Below, piece by piece: positions 36,825 to 45,636 of a stretch of 64,000 nt of DNA (the first letter of the stretch is position 1; every line of letters begins with the position of its first letter). The translations under genes and the position numbers were made by a program. Under the pieces are notes generated by a model that made no database searches, was not told where the DNA came from, and was given only the letters and a program-made list of their open reading frames with translations. The stretch is from Kaistella gelatinilytica (GTDB taxonomy: Bacteria; Bacteroidota; Bacteroidia; Flavobacteriales; Weeksellaceae): contig NZ_JADPVI010000001.1 in NCBI RefSeq assembly GCF_015679325.1, positions 1,178,001 to 1,242,000 on the forward strand, given 5' to 3'.

Positions 36825-37082
36825 ATGAAAAGTATTTGGACTTCGACTTACGAAAACAACACCATAAAAATTATCAACACCTGGTTTTCAGGGGAAAAAC
36901 TTTACGTAAATGACGAGTTGCAGGATAAGAAGTTTGGAGCAATTTCTTCAAACCATACAGGACATATCATGAACTTTAAAAATGAAAAAGAACTGATCAA
37001 AGCAACCATTTTCGGGTGGTACAAAGCAGAATGCATTCTATTCATCAATGATAAAGAAGTGGCGATAAAACAAGAAAAATAA
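36825..37082 (+). CDS. Hypothetical cytoplasmic protein, 85 aa
   Basis: Beta-rich soluble protein: IKIINTWFSGEKLYVNDELQDKKF and CILFINDKEVAIKQ. No signal or membrane helix; no family recognised. Close spacing (8 bases before, 26 after) places it in the same transcript as DUF3667 and the DUF5694 pseudogene. Confidence 0.6.
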   Translation: MKSIWTSTYENNTIKIINTWFSGEKLYVNDELQDKKFGAISSNHTGHIMNFKNEKELIKATIFGWYKAECILFINDKEVAIKQEK

Positions 37083-37108
37083 GAGGATAATAAGAAACTC
37101 AAAGACTT

Positions 37109-37920
37109 ATGAAAAAAATAATACTGTTTGCTTTCACCACATTTTCTTTGGTTTCCTGTGGTAAAAAAGAAAAATTAAACGAAGAAAATTTGACCCAAAA
37201 AGTCAAAGTTTTAAATGTGGGAACTTTTCACATGGGATATACCACCGATAATTATAAAAGTGAGTTTGACCCAAAACTGGAAGCCAATAAAGAGCAGATC
37301 GCAACTTTAAATAAATGCTCGCACAATTCAAACCCACCATCATTCTTGTAGAATCTGGACCCAAAGAACAGGCAGGTCTCGATAAAAATTACGCTCAATA
37401 TTTACAAAATCCTGCAAAAGACACCGGCTTTCAAAGTGAAATTCAGTTTTTAGCTTTTGAGATCGGACGATTATCGCAGACCAAAAAAATCATTGGCATC
37501 GACAAACAAATGGGTTATGATTACATGGGAATCGATAAACTTGCGCACGAAATTGAAGCGAAAACTTATTTAAAAGGTCAGAGTGAAATCAAGAAAATGT
37601 TTCAAAGTTTAGAATCAGAAAGTTTGGTCAACAGATTTATTAAAATGAATACTCCAGGTTTTTATGATGCCATGATCAATTTTAATGCGGATCTACTGAC
37701 CTACGTCAACACGAAAGATCATTTTGAAGGAGCCGAAGCTGCCGGTGATTTTTATTTGCGAAATTTAAAAATGTTTGCGAATATTAATCGGGTTAAAGTA
37801 AATGATAACGACCGTATATTAATTTTATCAGGTACAACTCATGCTGCGTTCTTCGATATGTTTATGAAAAGAAGTCCGAAATATGAAGTGGTGCCTATTA
37901 CGGATTATCTGAAACATTAA
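37109..37920 (+). pseudogene. DUF5694 lipoprotein gene broken by a one-base frameshift
   Basis: Two frames together encode one protein. Frame 1 (37109-37351) gives a lipoprotein signal (LVSCG) and the DUF5694 start KVKVLNVGTFHMGYT, then drifts into nonsense after IATLNK. Frame 2 (from 37315) continues MLAQFKPTIILVESGPKEQ, IGIDKQMGYDYMG and ILILSGTTHAAFFDMFMK. Adding one A to the AAA at 37313-37315 restores a single frame of about 270 residues. The family resembles TraB/TIKI-like proteins with conserved H, E and H residues. The cause may be a real mutation or a sequencing error in the A-rich site; both halves otherwise look undecayed. Confidence 0.8.
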
Positions 37921-37965
37921 AATTTAGGATTGAAGTGTTACTAATAAATTCAAAATAAATTTTCC

Positions 37966-38184
37966 ATGGATTTGAATAAAGATAAAAGTCTTGCCTTAAT
38001 AATTCTTTCTGTTTTTATGTTCGTCAATAATTCAATGGGTTTGTTGATGGCAAGATTTGCTTTTAACGATCCAGATCAAAGAGACTCCGTTCCGCAGATA
38101 TTCTATATTGTTTGTGGATTCATGATGTTGATTTCGTTAGCGGGTTTAGGTTATGGGATTTTTCTGAGAAAGAAAACAAAATAA
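37966..38184 (+). CDS. Small membrane protein, 72 aa
   Basis: Two hydrophobic helices (about 7-28 and 45-64), basic C-terminal end RKKTK. No family recognised. Last of the small membrane genes. Confidence 0.55.
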   Translation: MDLNKDKSLALIILSVFMFVNNSMGLLMARFAFNDPDQRDSVPQIFYIVCGFMMLISLAGLGYGIFLRKKTK

Positions 38185-38314
38185 AGCAGTCAAAAAAATT
38201 ACGATTTAAATGCGGTTGAAATATTTGTTTGGGCGAAATCTTTAAGCTTAGATTTTTAACAAAATAAGCTCGAAATAAAATAGTGGGTAAAACTTTTCAA
38301 AATCACAAGTGAAA

Positions 38315-38956
38315 ATGGATAAGTATAACGAAACTTTCGAAACCTGGAATAAAATCGCCTTACAATATGAGGAAAAGTTCATGGACATGAACTTGTATAA
38401 TGACACTTACGACTTGATCTGCACTTCCCTGCCTGAACCAAATTCAAAAATTTTAGAAATCGGTTGTGGACCTGGAAACATCACGAAATATCTTTTATCA
38501 AAACGTCCCGACTTTGATATTTTTGGAATCGACATTGCGTCAAATATGATCGAACTTGCAAAAAAAAATAATCCGAAAGCAAATTTTAAGGTTATGGATT
38601 GCAGAGAAATTGACCAACTTAAAACAAAATTCGACGCAATTGTCTGCGGTTTTTGTTTGCCTTATCTTTCGCAAACAGACAGTGTAAAATTAATTTTCGA
38701 CTGTTCTAATCTGTTAAATAAAAGCGGACTAATTTATCTAAGTTTTGTTGAAGGAAACCCGAGTAGATCAGACTTTCAAACCAGTGGCAGTGGTCACAGA
38801 AGTTATTTTTATTATCATGAGTTCGAAAATTTGAAGGACATACTTCTCGAAAATAAATTTGACGAAATTCAAACATTTAAAGTAAACTATAAAAAATCGG
38901 AGCACGAAACGGAAATTCATACCATAGTGATTGCCAAGAAAAAAGCGATCGAATAA
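38315..38956 (+). CDS. Class I SAM-dependent methyltransferase
   Basis: 213 residues from ATG 38315 (a GTG two codons earlier is possible). SAM motifs: motif I ILEIGCGPGNITKYLL, an acidic residue in FGIDIASNMIELAKK, FKVMDCREI and FDAIVCGFCLPYL. Substrate unknown. It stands apart from the small membrane genes and is convergent with the DUF3891 gene. Confidence 0.85.
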   Translation: MDKYNETFETWNKIALQYEEKFMDMNLYNDTYDLICTSLPEPNSKILEIGCGPGNITKYLLSKRPDFDIFGIDIASNMIELAKKNNPKANFKVMDCREIDQLKTKFDAIVCGFCLPYLSQTDSVKLIFDCSNLLNKSGLIYLSFVEGNPSRSDFQTSGSGHRSYFYYHEFENLKDILLENKFDEIQTFKVNYKKSEHETEIHTIVIAKKKAIE

Positions 38957-38997
38957 CATCAATTTCCCCAACATTTCTAAAAAAAAACAATCTGAAC

Positions 38998-39738
38998 TTA
39001 CTTTGAAAAAACGAACTCTTCTCTTTGCACAGGAGTTTCTTTACAAATTTTATCAAACTCCTCAATTGACTTAAATTTTAACTGCTCCACAATTTTATAT
39101 TCGTAAAACACTTTGAAAGTATCACTTTTAAATACCCAGGGTTCCACCGTAATTACGTTCTCTGCTTTGTAAAAAGTTTGATTCATATCACCATCCGGAC
39201 TTTGAGAAATTTCCATTTTTCGTCCTTCTGGCTGAATTTTATCCATGCAGATCAAAAGGGAAAAGGCATCGCACCATTCTACAAATCGATAGATCATTTC
39301 AGCATATTTTTTATCAATGTCTAGATGTTTAAGAATGTCTTTCCGGTTTTTTTCCTGCTCTTTTAAAAACGCTTCTAATTTTTCGTCGCGATCTACTTCA
39401 CTGCCGGAAAAAATAAAATTCAAATGCATGGAAGTTAATAAAGCATTTAACTGACTTTTTGCAGTGGCGATCTCCATGATGTTTAATTTCTGCTTCAACG
39501 CTGTCTTTTTGGATGAATCACCTACCGTGAAGTTTCGCGGCGCACCTGCTTCGGTAAGATTTTTATTTTGCAAAGTTTCCGCGGCACCATCATCGTGCTC
39601 CGCAATGGCGATGAGCGTAGGAACCATTATTTCATTAGGCAGATCAATGTCATATTGATAAGCGATCATAGCTGCAAGAAGTCCGTGAGAACGTTGGTTA
39701 ATAATTTTCCAACCTTTTTGATGGGAGATAACGATCAT
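38998..39738 (-). CDS. DUF3891-family protein
   Basis: 246 residues, cytoplasmic. ISHQKGWKIINQRSHGLLAAMIAYQY, IAIAEHDDGA and FVEWCDAFSLLICMD fit DUF3891. The conserved H, HDD and D residues resemble an HD-domain-like all-helical metal site. Function unknown. Monocistronic on the minus strand. Confidence 0.8.
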   Translation of the reverse strand: MIVISHQKGWKIINQRSHGLLAAMIAYQYDIDLPNEIMVPTLIAIAEHDDGAAETLQNKNLTEAGAPRNFTVGDSSKKTALKQKLNIMEIATAKSQLNALLTSMHLNFIFSGSEVDRDEKLEAFLKEQEKNRKDILKHLDIDKKYAEMIYRFVEWCDAFSLLICMDKIQPEGRKMEISQSPDGDMNQTFYKAENVITVEPWVFKSDTFKVFYEYKIVEQLKFKSIEEFDKICKETPVQREEFVFSK

Positions 39739-39825
39739 GATTTATACTGTATTTAAAAACTTATTTCTAAAGGTTTGCCTAAGTCAAATTTAGTAAAAAT
39801 CCTGAAAATTTTCAGAATTATTCGC

Positions 39826-39906
39826 ATGTTCGAATTCTATAAATTTCAGAATGAATTATCTTCCCAAGAGATAATTGATCGCATTAAAACAGATCATCAC
39901 CTATAA
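39826..39906 (+). CDS. Possible 26-residue peptide or gene remnant
   Basis: ATG 39826 opens a short frame (MFEFYKFQNELSSQEIIDRI, then six residues). Composition is protein-like and amphipathic, but there is no conservation evidence. It could equally be a decayed gene fragment. Confidence 0.2.
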   Translation: MFEFYKFQNELSSQEIIDRIKTDHHL

Positions 39907-39989
39907 TTTTGAGAGACGAGAAATCTCCGGCAACATTCATCCGTTTACAAACGGATATTTTTTATATATTTGATTATCAAATGATTCTT

Positions 39990-40337
39990 ATGGAAAATTG
40001 TTTAGAATGTGGCGAAAAAATCATCGGACGAACGGATAAAAAATTCTGCAATGACGGCTGCAGAAACGCCTACAATAACAAAAACAACCAGGATTCCTCC
40101 AATCTTATGCGCAACGTGAATAATAAACTGCGCAAAAATTACCGCGTTCTGTCAGAACAAAAATTCATTGAAGGAAAAGCCAAAACTACGCGAAACAAAT
40201 TAGTTTCAGAAGGATTTAATTTTGAATATTTCACAAATTTGAAGGTCTATAAAAATGGTGCAGAATATCGTTTTGTTTATGATATAGGCTACAAATTATT
40301 AGAAGAAGACTGGATTTTGTTGGTAAGGAAAGAATAA
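39990..40337 (+). CDS. Small zinc-ribbon protein
   Basis: 115 residues from ATG 39990 (an ATG at 39981 adds three residues; the frame from 39909 is not supported). The N-terminal motif CLECGEKIIGRTDKKFC, then C in NDGCRNAYNN, is a CxxC...CxxxC zinc ribbon as in DUF2116/DUF2256-like proteins that bind nucleic acid or protein. The C-terminal half has a beta-rich YFTNLKVYKNGAEYRFVYDIGY. Role unknown. Confidence 0.75.
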   Translation: MENCLECGEKIIGRTDKKFCNDGCRNAYNNKNNQDSSNLMRNVNNKLRKNYRVLSEQKFIEGKAKTTRNKLVSEGFNFEYFTNLKVYKNGAEYRFVYDIGYKLLEEDWILLVRKE

Positions 40338-40362
40338 TTTATATTTGAACATACTTATCTGC

Positions 40363-43300
40363 ATGAAAAAACTTTTACTTCTTCTGTTTCTCCATTCCTT
40401 TTCAATTGTCCTTTTTAGCCAAAATCACACAACTAGATCCGACCATTTTTTCTATGAAAATAAAGGTCAGATTGTGGATCAGGATGGTAAAGAAAATTCC
40501 GCAGTAAAATACCTTTTCAATTCTGGTGGATTAAATGTTCAGATCAAAAACTCCGGTTTTTCCTACGACGTTTATGAGACCAGGAAAACGTTCAAAAAGA
40601 AACAGGAACGGACAAAACAAGATCTTCCAACCGAAGGTAAAAAACGTCCTGAATTTGATCTGCAAAATGAATTTCACCGCGTTGATATTCAGTTTCTCGG
40701 CGCCAATCATAACTCCGAAATTATTGCTGAAGGCAAGTCAGAAGATTACGACAATTACTACAATCTACCCAACAATCCAAAAGGAGTAGAAAATGTTCAC
40801 CGCTTCGAAAAAGTCACCTACAAAAATCTTTACCCAAATATTGATCTGGTTTTCTTTAAACCAGATGATACTTTAAGACCTGTCGAATACAATTTCATCG
40901 TCAATCCAGGCGGAAAAATTTCTGACATCAAATTAAAATTTCAAGGTGCAAAAACAAAATTAAAAGACGGAAAACTTTCGATGACTCTTCGTTTTGGGGA
41001 AATGCAGGAAAACATTCCTCATTCCTGGGAAGAAATCGGAAGTGCAAAAAATTCTATCGATGTTCAGTTTAAAGATTTAGGAAATCAAACTTTTGGTTTT
41101 GCATCTACAAAAGATAGTTCAGATAAGACTATCGTGATCGATCCTGTTCCGACAAGAATCTGGGGAAGTTATTTTGGCGGAGATGGTGAAGAATACGCTT
41201 GGATCAGACCTGATAATAATAATAATATTTATTTATTTGGTTATTCAACAAGTACCAATAATGTTGCGACAACTGGAAGCTATCAAAATTATTTAGCTGG
41301 AGGTGGAGATGCTTTTATTTCAAAAATAAGCAAAAACGGACAGCGATTTTGGGGAACGTATTATGGAAAAAAATATTTTGATACTACAGGATCTTTAGAC
41401 TTTGACGCAAATTTTAATATTTATGCTGCAATAGTCGTTGAAAAACCAAATCCACTTTATCCAGGAAACCGATATTATTTTTATCAGAAAATAGTTCTTC
41501 TAAAATTAAATTCAAATGGCAATTTAATCCTTGAAAATGAAATAGGTAGAGAAGTAGGAAATCCTGCCTATTCTGGGTATAGCGACGAAACAGAAATAAA
41601 TGATGTAAAACTCCTCAATAATAAAGTTTATATCACTGGAAAAACAAGATTAAATGTTTTCGGAACAGCGGGTGCCTTTCAAGAAAATATTGGAGTCGGT
41701 GAAACTGGATTTTTAACAAAATTCGACGCGATTACTGGAGCGAACGATTTCTTCACCTATATCGGAGGTAATGGACCAAGTGTAATGTACAGCATTTTTA
41801 ATACAGACGCTACAGGTATAGAACTATCGGGAATTTCAAGAGGTACCGATTTTCCTATGATCGATGCTTTTCAACAAGTAAATAATGGTGGGAATTTTGG
41901 AAACAATGGTTTATATGTGAAATTTTCAGAAGCTGGAAATTTATTGAAGTCGAGTTATTTTGGCAATGCAGAAAGTTATTTTTTCCTTTCAACACGTCGT
42001 TTTGGTAATGAAGTGATGTTTGCCGGAAAAATGTACACTCAAAATAAACTGTGCTATTTTCTTGTAGATACTGCTCTCAATACTGTTAAAGATTATAAAG
42101 AAGTAAGCATTTACAACAGCGATGGAGATATTTATATCGACAATAACAAAAATATTTTTGCTTCAGGTCGCGCAAGTCCAAACGATCCCTGGATCAATCA
42201 ACAAACTACAACGGGATCTTATTTGCCAAATATTGGACAATATATTTCTACCTTTTACACCAAATACGATTCTAATTTTCAAAAAATTTGGTCCACTTTT
42301 TACCAAGGAAGTGGTGGAACGCAACTTGGTATGATCACCAAAGATTACGACAATTATCTTTATTTATGGGGATTGTCATCACGTAATTATACGGGGATTG
42401 CAACACCGGGAACTTTCCAACAAACTACAAATACGAACAATAACGATATGTACATCGCCAAGTTTGCAGATTGTGCTTCGAATGTTACGGTATCTTTTGT
42501 CCCAACCTGTATTAATCAAAATCTTCAGTTAAATGCTTCGGGAGGAACAAGCTACGAATGGTTTGGACCAAATAATTTTCATTCACTTATTCAAAACCCT
42601 GTAATCAATAATGCACAGGCAAGTGATTCAGGAGAATATTTTGTCAGGATTACCGGCGGACAATCATGTGGCGGAATATTTTCGGTCATTGTAAACATCG
42701 GAAGTCCAACTTTACCTGTTTTAGACATTCCCAATTTGCCAAACATTACGGCTTTCTGTAAAATAACAATCACTACAATTCCAACAGCAACAACTGGTTG
42801 CGGAACAAAAATTAATGCAACAACCACCGATCCTTTAACCTATAATACTCCAGGAAATTACGTGATCCATTGGTTTTATAATGATGGAAATGGTCACATC
42901 CTTAATCAAAATCAAAATGTGAGCGTACAGGGAGTTGCACTTCCAAATGCAAACGCGACTCAAAATTTCTGCGCAATTAATACTCCAAAAATTTCGGATA
43001 TTCAAATTTCCGGAACATCCATTAAATGGTGTGATGCGGCAGGAAATCTTTTAAGTCTAACTACTCTTTTGGTTAATGGAAATAAATATTTTGCAACGCA
43101 AACTTTAAACGGATGCGAAAGTAGCAAAACAGAAATTACCGTAACTTTAAATGATCCAAATCCACCCACAGGAAATGCAACTCAAGATTTCTGTTCCGCG
43201 CAATTATCAACGATTTCAAACATCATCATCGTTGGTCAAAACATCAAATGGTTCGACGCTGCTGGGACTGTTTTAGCGACCTCTACTCCACTTGTTGATG

Positions 43301-44337
43301 GAAAAACCTATTTTGCCACTCAAACTTTAAATGGTTGCGAAAGCACTCAGAAATTAGCCGTTAAAGTAAATGTGACAAATGGTGGAATACCTGCAAATGA
43401 TTACTCAACAGTATTTTGCAATCCGACGACCGACAATACTAAAGCTGAAAACCTCAACAATTTCAAAGGAAATTTAATTGTAAATCCTGCAAATTATCTA
43501 TTTGAATTTTTCAATGCGAACAATCAATTGATTACGGATCCATCAACGGTCAGTTTAATTTTAGGTTCGAATTTATTTAATGTAAAAATTTCAAATAACC
43601 TCGGATGCTTTGTATTCGTAAAACTGACTTTAACATTAAATCCAAAACCGAATATCAATCTTCCTACCGACGTAGAATTCTGTAATGGTCAAAGCGCAAA
43701 TTTAGATGCCGGAATAGGTTTTTCTTCTTATGAATGGACGAAATCAGGTGATCCAAAAATCATCTCCACCAAACAGATTTTGGTCGTTACAGAAGCTGGA
43801 AAATATAGTATCAAAGTCAAAAACACTTTTGGTTGCGAAAATTCTGCGCTGGTCACTGTGAAGCAATCGGTTCTTGCTACGATTACAGGAGTGCAGATTG
43901 TAAATAATACGGCGACAGTTCAAATTTCTACTTCAGGAGATTTTATTTATTCGCTCGATAATTTAACCTGGCAAAATTCTAATGTTTTCACCAATTTGAA
44001 CAATGGAAATTATACGGTTTACGTAAAAACAAAACTGGGCTGTATCATTGGAACTATGAATTTTAGCATTTTCAATGTAACTAATATTTTTACACCAAAT
44101 GCAGACGGAATTAATGATACCTGGAAGATCTCCGGCTTAGAAAATTATCCAAATTCTGAAATCAAAGTTTTCGACCGTTTCGGTACTATGGTTTTAAACA
44201 AAATTACAAACGGAACTTTTGAATGGGACGGAACTTTCAATTCCCGCCATTTGCCGACAGGAAGTTATTGGTACATCATAAAAGTTTCTGACGGTAGATT
44301 GTTAAGCGGTTGGCTCGTTTTAAAGAATAGAAATTAA
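40363..44337 (+). CDS. Giant secreted protein with SBBP region, Ig-like repeats and T9SS type B (gliding-type) sorting domain
   Basis: 1324 residues from ATG 40363 (MKKLLLLLFLHSFSIVLFSQ signal). The N-terminal domain with HFFYENKGQI and NLYPNIDLVFF is the module preceding SBBP repeats (WGSYFGGDGEEYAWI, GGDAFISKIS, FGTYYG-like turns). From about 705 come Ig-like modules with Cys pairs; two near-duplicate units share the pattern QxFC, IKWxDAAG and YFATQTLNGCES. The final 90 residues (IFTPNADGINDTWKISGLENYP, IKVFDRFGTMV, WDGTF, GSYWYIIKVSDGR) are the type B sorting domain. T9SS exports it to the surface; likely an adhesin or gliding-associated protein. A short relic of a second such tail lies at 45499. 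Confidence 0.92.
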   Translation: MKKLLLLLFLHSFSIVLFSQNHTTRSDHFFYENKGQIVDQDGKENSAVKYLFNSGGLNVQIKNSGFSYDVYETRKTFKKKQERTKQDLPTEGKKRPEFDLQNEFHRVDIQFLGANHNSEIIAEGKSEDYDNYYNLPNNPKGVENVHRFEKVTYKNLYPNIDLVFFKPDDTLRPVEYNFIVNPGGKISDIKLKFQGAKTKLKDGKLSMTLRFGEMQENIPHSWEEIGSAKNSIDVQFKDLGNQTFGFASTKDSSDKTIVIDPVPTRIWGSYFGGDGEEYAWIRPDNNNNIYLFGYSTSTNNVATTGSYQNYLAGGGDAFISKISKNGQRFWGTYYGKKYFDTTGSLDFDANFNIYAAIVVEKPNPLYPGNRYYFYQKIVLLKLNSNGNLILENEIGREVGNPAYSGYSDETEINDVKLLNNKVYITGKTRLNVFGTAGAFQENIGVGETGFLTKFDAITGANDFFTYIGGNGPSVMYSIFNTDATGIELSGISRGTDFPMIDAFQQVNNGGNFGNNGLYVKFSEAGNLLKSSYFGNAESYFFLSTRRFGNEVMFAGKMYTQNKLCYFLVDTALNTVKDYKEVSIYNSDGDIYIDNNKNIFASGRASPNDPWINQQTTTGSYLPNIGQYISTFYTKYDSNFQKIWSTFYQGSGGTQLGMITKDYDNYLYLWGLSSRNYTGIATPGTFQQTTNTNNNDMYIAKFADCASNVTVSFVPTCINQNLQLNASGGTSYEWFGPNNFHSLIQNPVINNAQASDSGEYFVRITGGQSCGGIFSVIVNIGSPTLPVLDIPNLPNITAFCKITITTIPTATTGCGTKINATTTDPLTYNTPGNYVIHWFYNDGNGHILNQNQNVSVQGVALPNANATQNFCAINTPKISDIQISGTSIKWCDAAGNLLSLTTLLVNGNKYFATQTLNGCESSKTEITVTLNDPNPPTGNATQDFCSAQLSTISNIIIVGQNIKWFDAAGTVLATSTPLVDGKTYFATQTLNGCESTQKLAVKVNVTNGGIPANDYSTVFCNPTTDNTKAENLNNFKGNLIVNPANYLFEFFNANNQLITDPSTVSLILGSNLFNVKISNNLGCFVFVKLTLTLNPKPNINLPTDVEFCNGQSANLDAGIGFSSYEWTKSGDPKIISTKQILVVTEAGKYSIKVKNTFGCENSALVTVKQSVLATITGVQIVNNTATVQISTSGDFIYSLDNLTWQNSNVFTNLNNGNYTVYVKTKLGCIIGTMNFSIFNVTNIFTPNADGINDTWKISGLENYPNSEIKVFDRFGTMVLNKITNGTFEWDGTFNSRHLPTGSYWYIIKVSDGRLLSGWLVLKNRN

Positions 44338-44340
44338 GAT

Positions 44341-45429
44341 ATGAAAAAAATAGTTTATTTATTTTTGATTTTAAACGTTGGTTTCCTCTCTGCGCAAATT
44401 GACACTAAACTTTTATATCAAGATTGGTATGCCGTAAAAGTTGAAATGAAAGACGGAAGTAGACCATTTAAAAAAGAAAAATTTGTATTTAAAGATTATT
44501 GCATAAGCATCGATAAGAACAACTATTATTTAGGAAAAGTCGATGCGATACTATCACATAAATCCAACCCGGCCATAAAATATTCCTTGATTGGACGCAA
44601 ATTACTAACTTCTTCTGAGTCATCATTGAATATTGATAAACTTACGGCAGATTCGTTAATACTCACCCAAAATATCTCGCAAACAGATCCTAAAGATTTA
44701 GAAAGATATGTTTTAATTCCTTTAAAAAAATTAGTAGATGATAAAATTGCCGAACAAAAAGGAAAGGATACGTTGGTCGCAAATTCATTTTTACATCCTG
44801 AATTTAAAAATTTTAAATATACTAATCGATCGATCAAGACTATTTCTAAATCGAATCCTTATACGAAAAATCCAACCTTAAATTTTCGTTTCAGTGGTTT
44901 CGTAATTTTAGATTTAGAAAATAAAAAAGTAACAGCTACAGCAAATAAATATGATGAAAAATTCAAAAAAGAAGTTGATGAACAGTTAAGACTATTAGAC
45001 AATTCCTATAAAAACTGGAATTTATCTAAACTGAATGGATATAAGTATGTAAAAATCCCTTTTGCTTTTATTCATTATTATGAGAAGAAAGAAGATTTAG
45101 AATCTTCAGGAGATTTATTAAATCTGTATTCATTGGATTTCAATGATATTTTTATAACTGCCGAAATCAGTTTAGCTCAGCTTGAAGAAAGCGGGAAATT
45201 TTTCACAAGCGCAGTTTCTGCTTATCAAAGAAAAAACTATGCTGAATCGCTAAAATTGTTTCAAAAAGCATTTCAAACAAACAATACTTACCTTGATGCA
45301 TATTATAATTTTGCAGAGATCAATTTTGCTTACGGAAGCAAAAAAGAAGCATGTACAACTTGGCTTTTTTTAAAGGATGAAGGTCAAAAAATTGCTGAAA
45401 AAAGTTATAACAGTAAATGTTTAAAATAA
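44341..45429 (+). CDS. Exported protein with C-terminal TPR-like repeat
   Basis: 362 residues with signal peptide MKKIVYLFLILNVGFLSAQ, starting three bases after the giant T9SS gene and so co-translated with it. The middle has alternating strands and a VDEQLRLLDNSYKNW helix. The C-terminal KNYAESLKLFQKAFQTNNTYLDAYYNFAEINFAYGSKK is one or two TPR-like units. Cysteine-containing end. It may be a periplasmic or surface partner of its neighbour (inference). Confidence 0.7.
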   Translation: MKKIVYLFLILNVGFLSAQIDTKLLYQDWYAVKVEMKDGSRPFKKEKFVFKDYCISIDKNNYYLGKVDAILSHKSNPAIKYSLIGRKLLTSSESSLNIDKLTADSLILTQNISQTDPKDLERYVLIPLKKLVDDKIAEQKGKDTLVANSFLHPEFKNFKYTNRSIKTISKSNPYTKNPTLNFRFSGFVILDLENKKVTATANKYDEKFKKEVDEQLRLLDNSYKNWNLSKLNGYKYVKIPFAFIHYYEKKEDLESSGDLLNLYSLDFNDIFITAEISLAQLEESGKFFTSAVSAYQRKNYAESLKLFQKAFQTNNTYLDAYYNFAEINFAYGSKKEACTTWLFLKDEGQKIAEKSYNSKCLK

Positions 45430-45434
45430 ATGGA

Positions 45435-45546
45435 ATGAAATCATTAACACTTGTTGTAATTGCGATAACTTAATTCTTAGAAATTACTGGTACTTTCCGA
45501 TGGTCGATTATTAAACGGTCGGCCAGTTTTAAAGAACAGAAATTAA
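45435..45546 (+). pseudogene. Relic of a deleted T9SS type B protein gene
   Basis: Codons 45496-45543 read SDGRLLNGRPVLKNRN followed by TAA. This matches the last residues of the giant protein (SDGRLLSGWLVLKNRN) at both protein and DNA level. In front, 45435 has an ATG opening MKSLTLVVIAIT, which looks like the first residues of a signal peptide, then a stop. The arrangement suggests a gene whose whole middle was deleted, leaving its start and the tip of its sorting domain. The tail match is seen directly; the signal-peptide link is inference. Confidence 0.6.
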
Positions 45547-45588
45547 AGGACATTACTTTTTAAAACAGCAATATTAAGTAAAGCAAAA

Positions 45589-45614
45589 AAGAGCAGAAAT
45601 TACTGCTCTTTTTA
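45589..45614. terminator. Terminator between convergent genes
   Basis: AAGAGCAG pairs with CTGCTCTT over a six-base loop, with an A run before and TTTAT after. It serves the giant-protein operon and possibly cvfB from the other side. Confidence 0.82.
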
Positions 45615-45636
45615 TATTTAATTGAAGTCGCTTTAC

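Noticed and set aside
37300-37351. Programmed -1 frameshift in the DUF5694 gene
   Set aside because: No X-XXY-YYZ slippery heptamer is seen in the right frame, and no downstream structure is obvious; a simple base loss is more likely.
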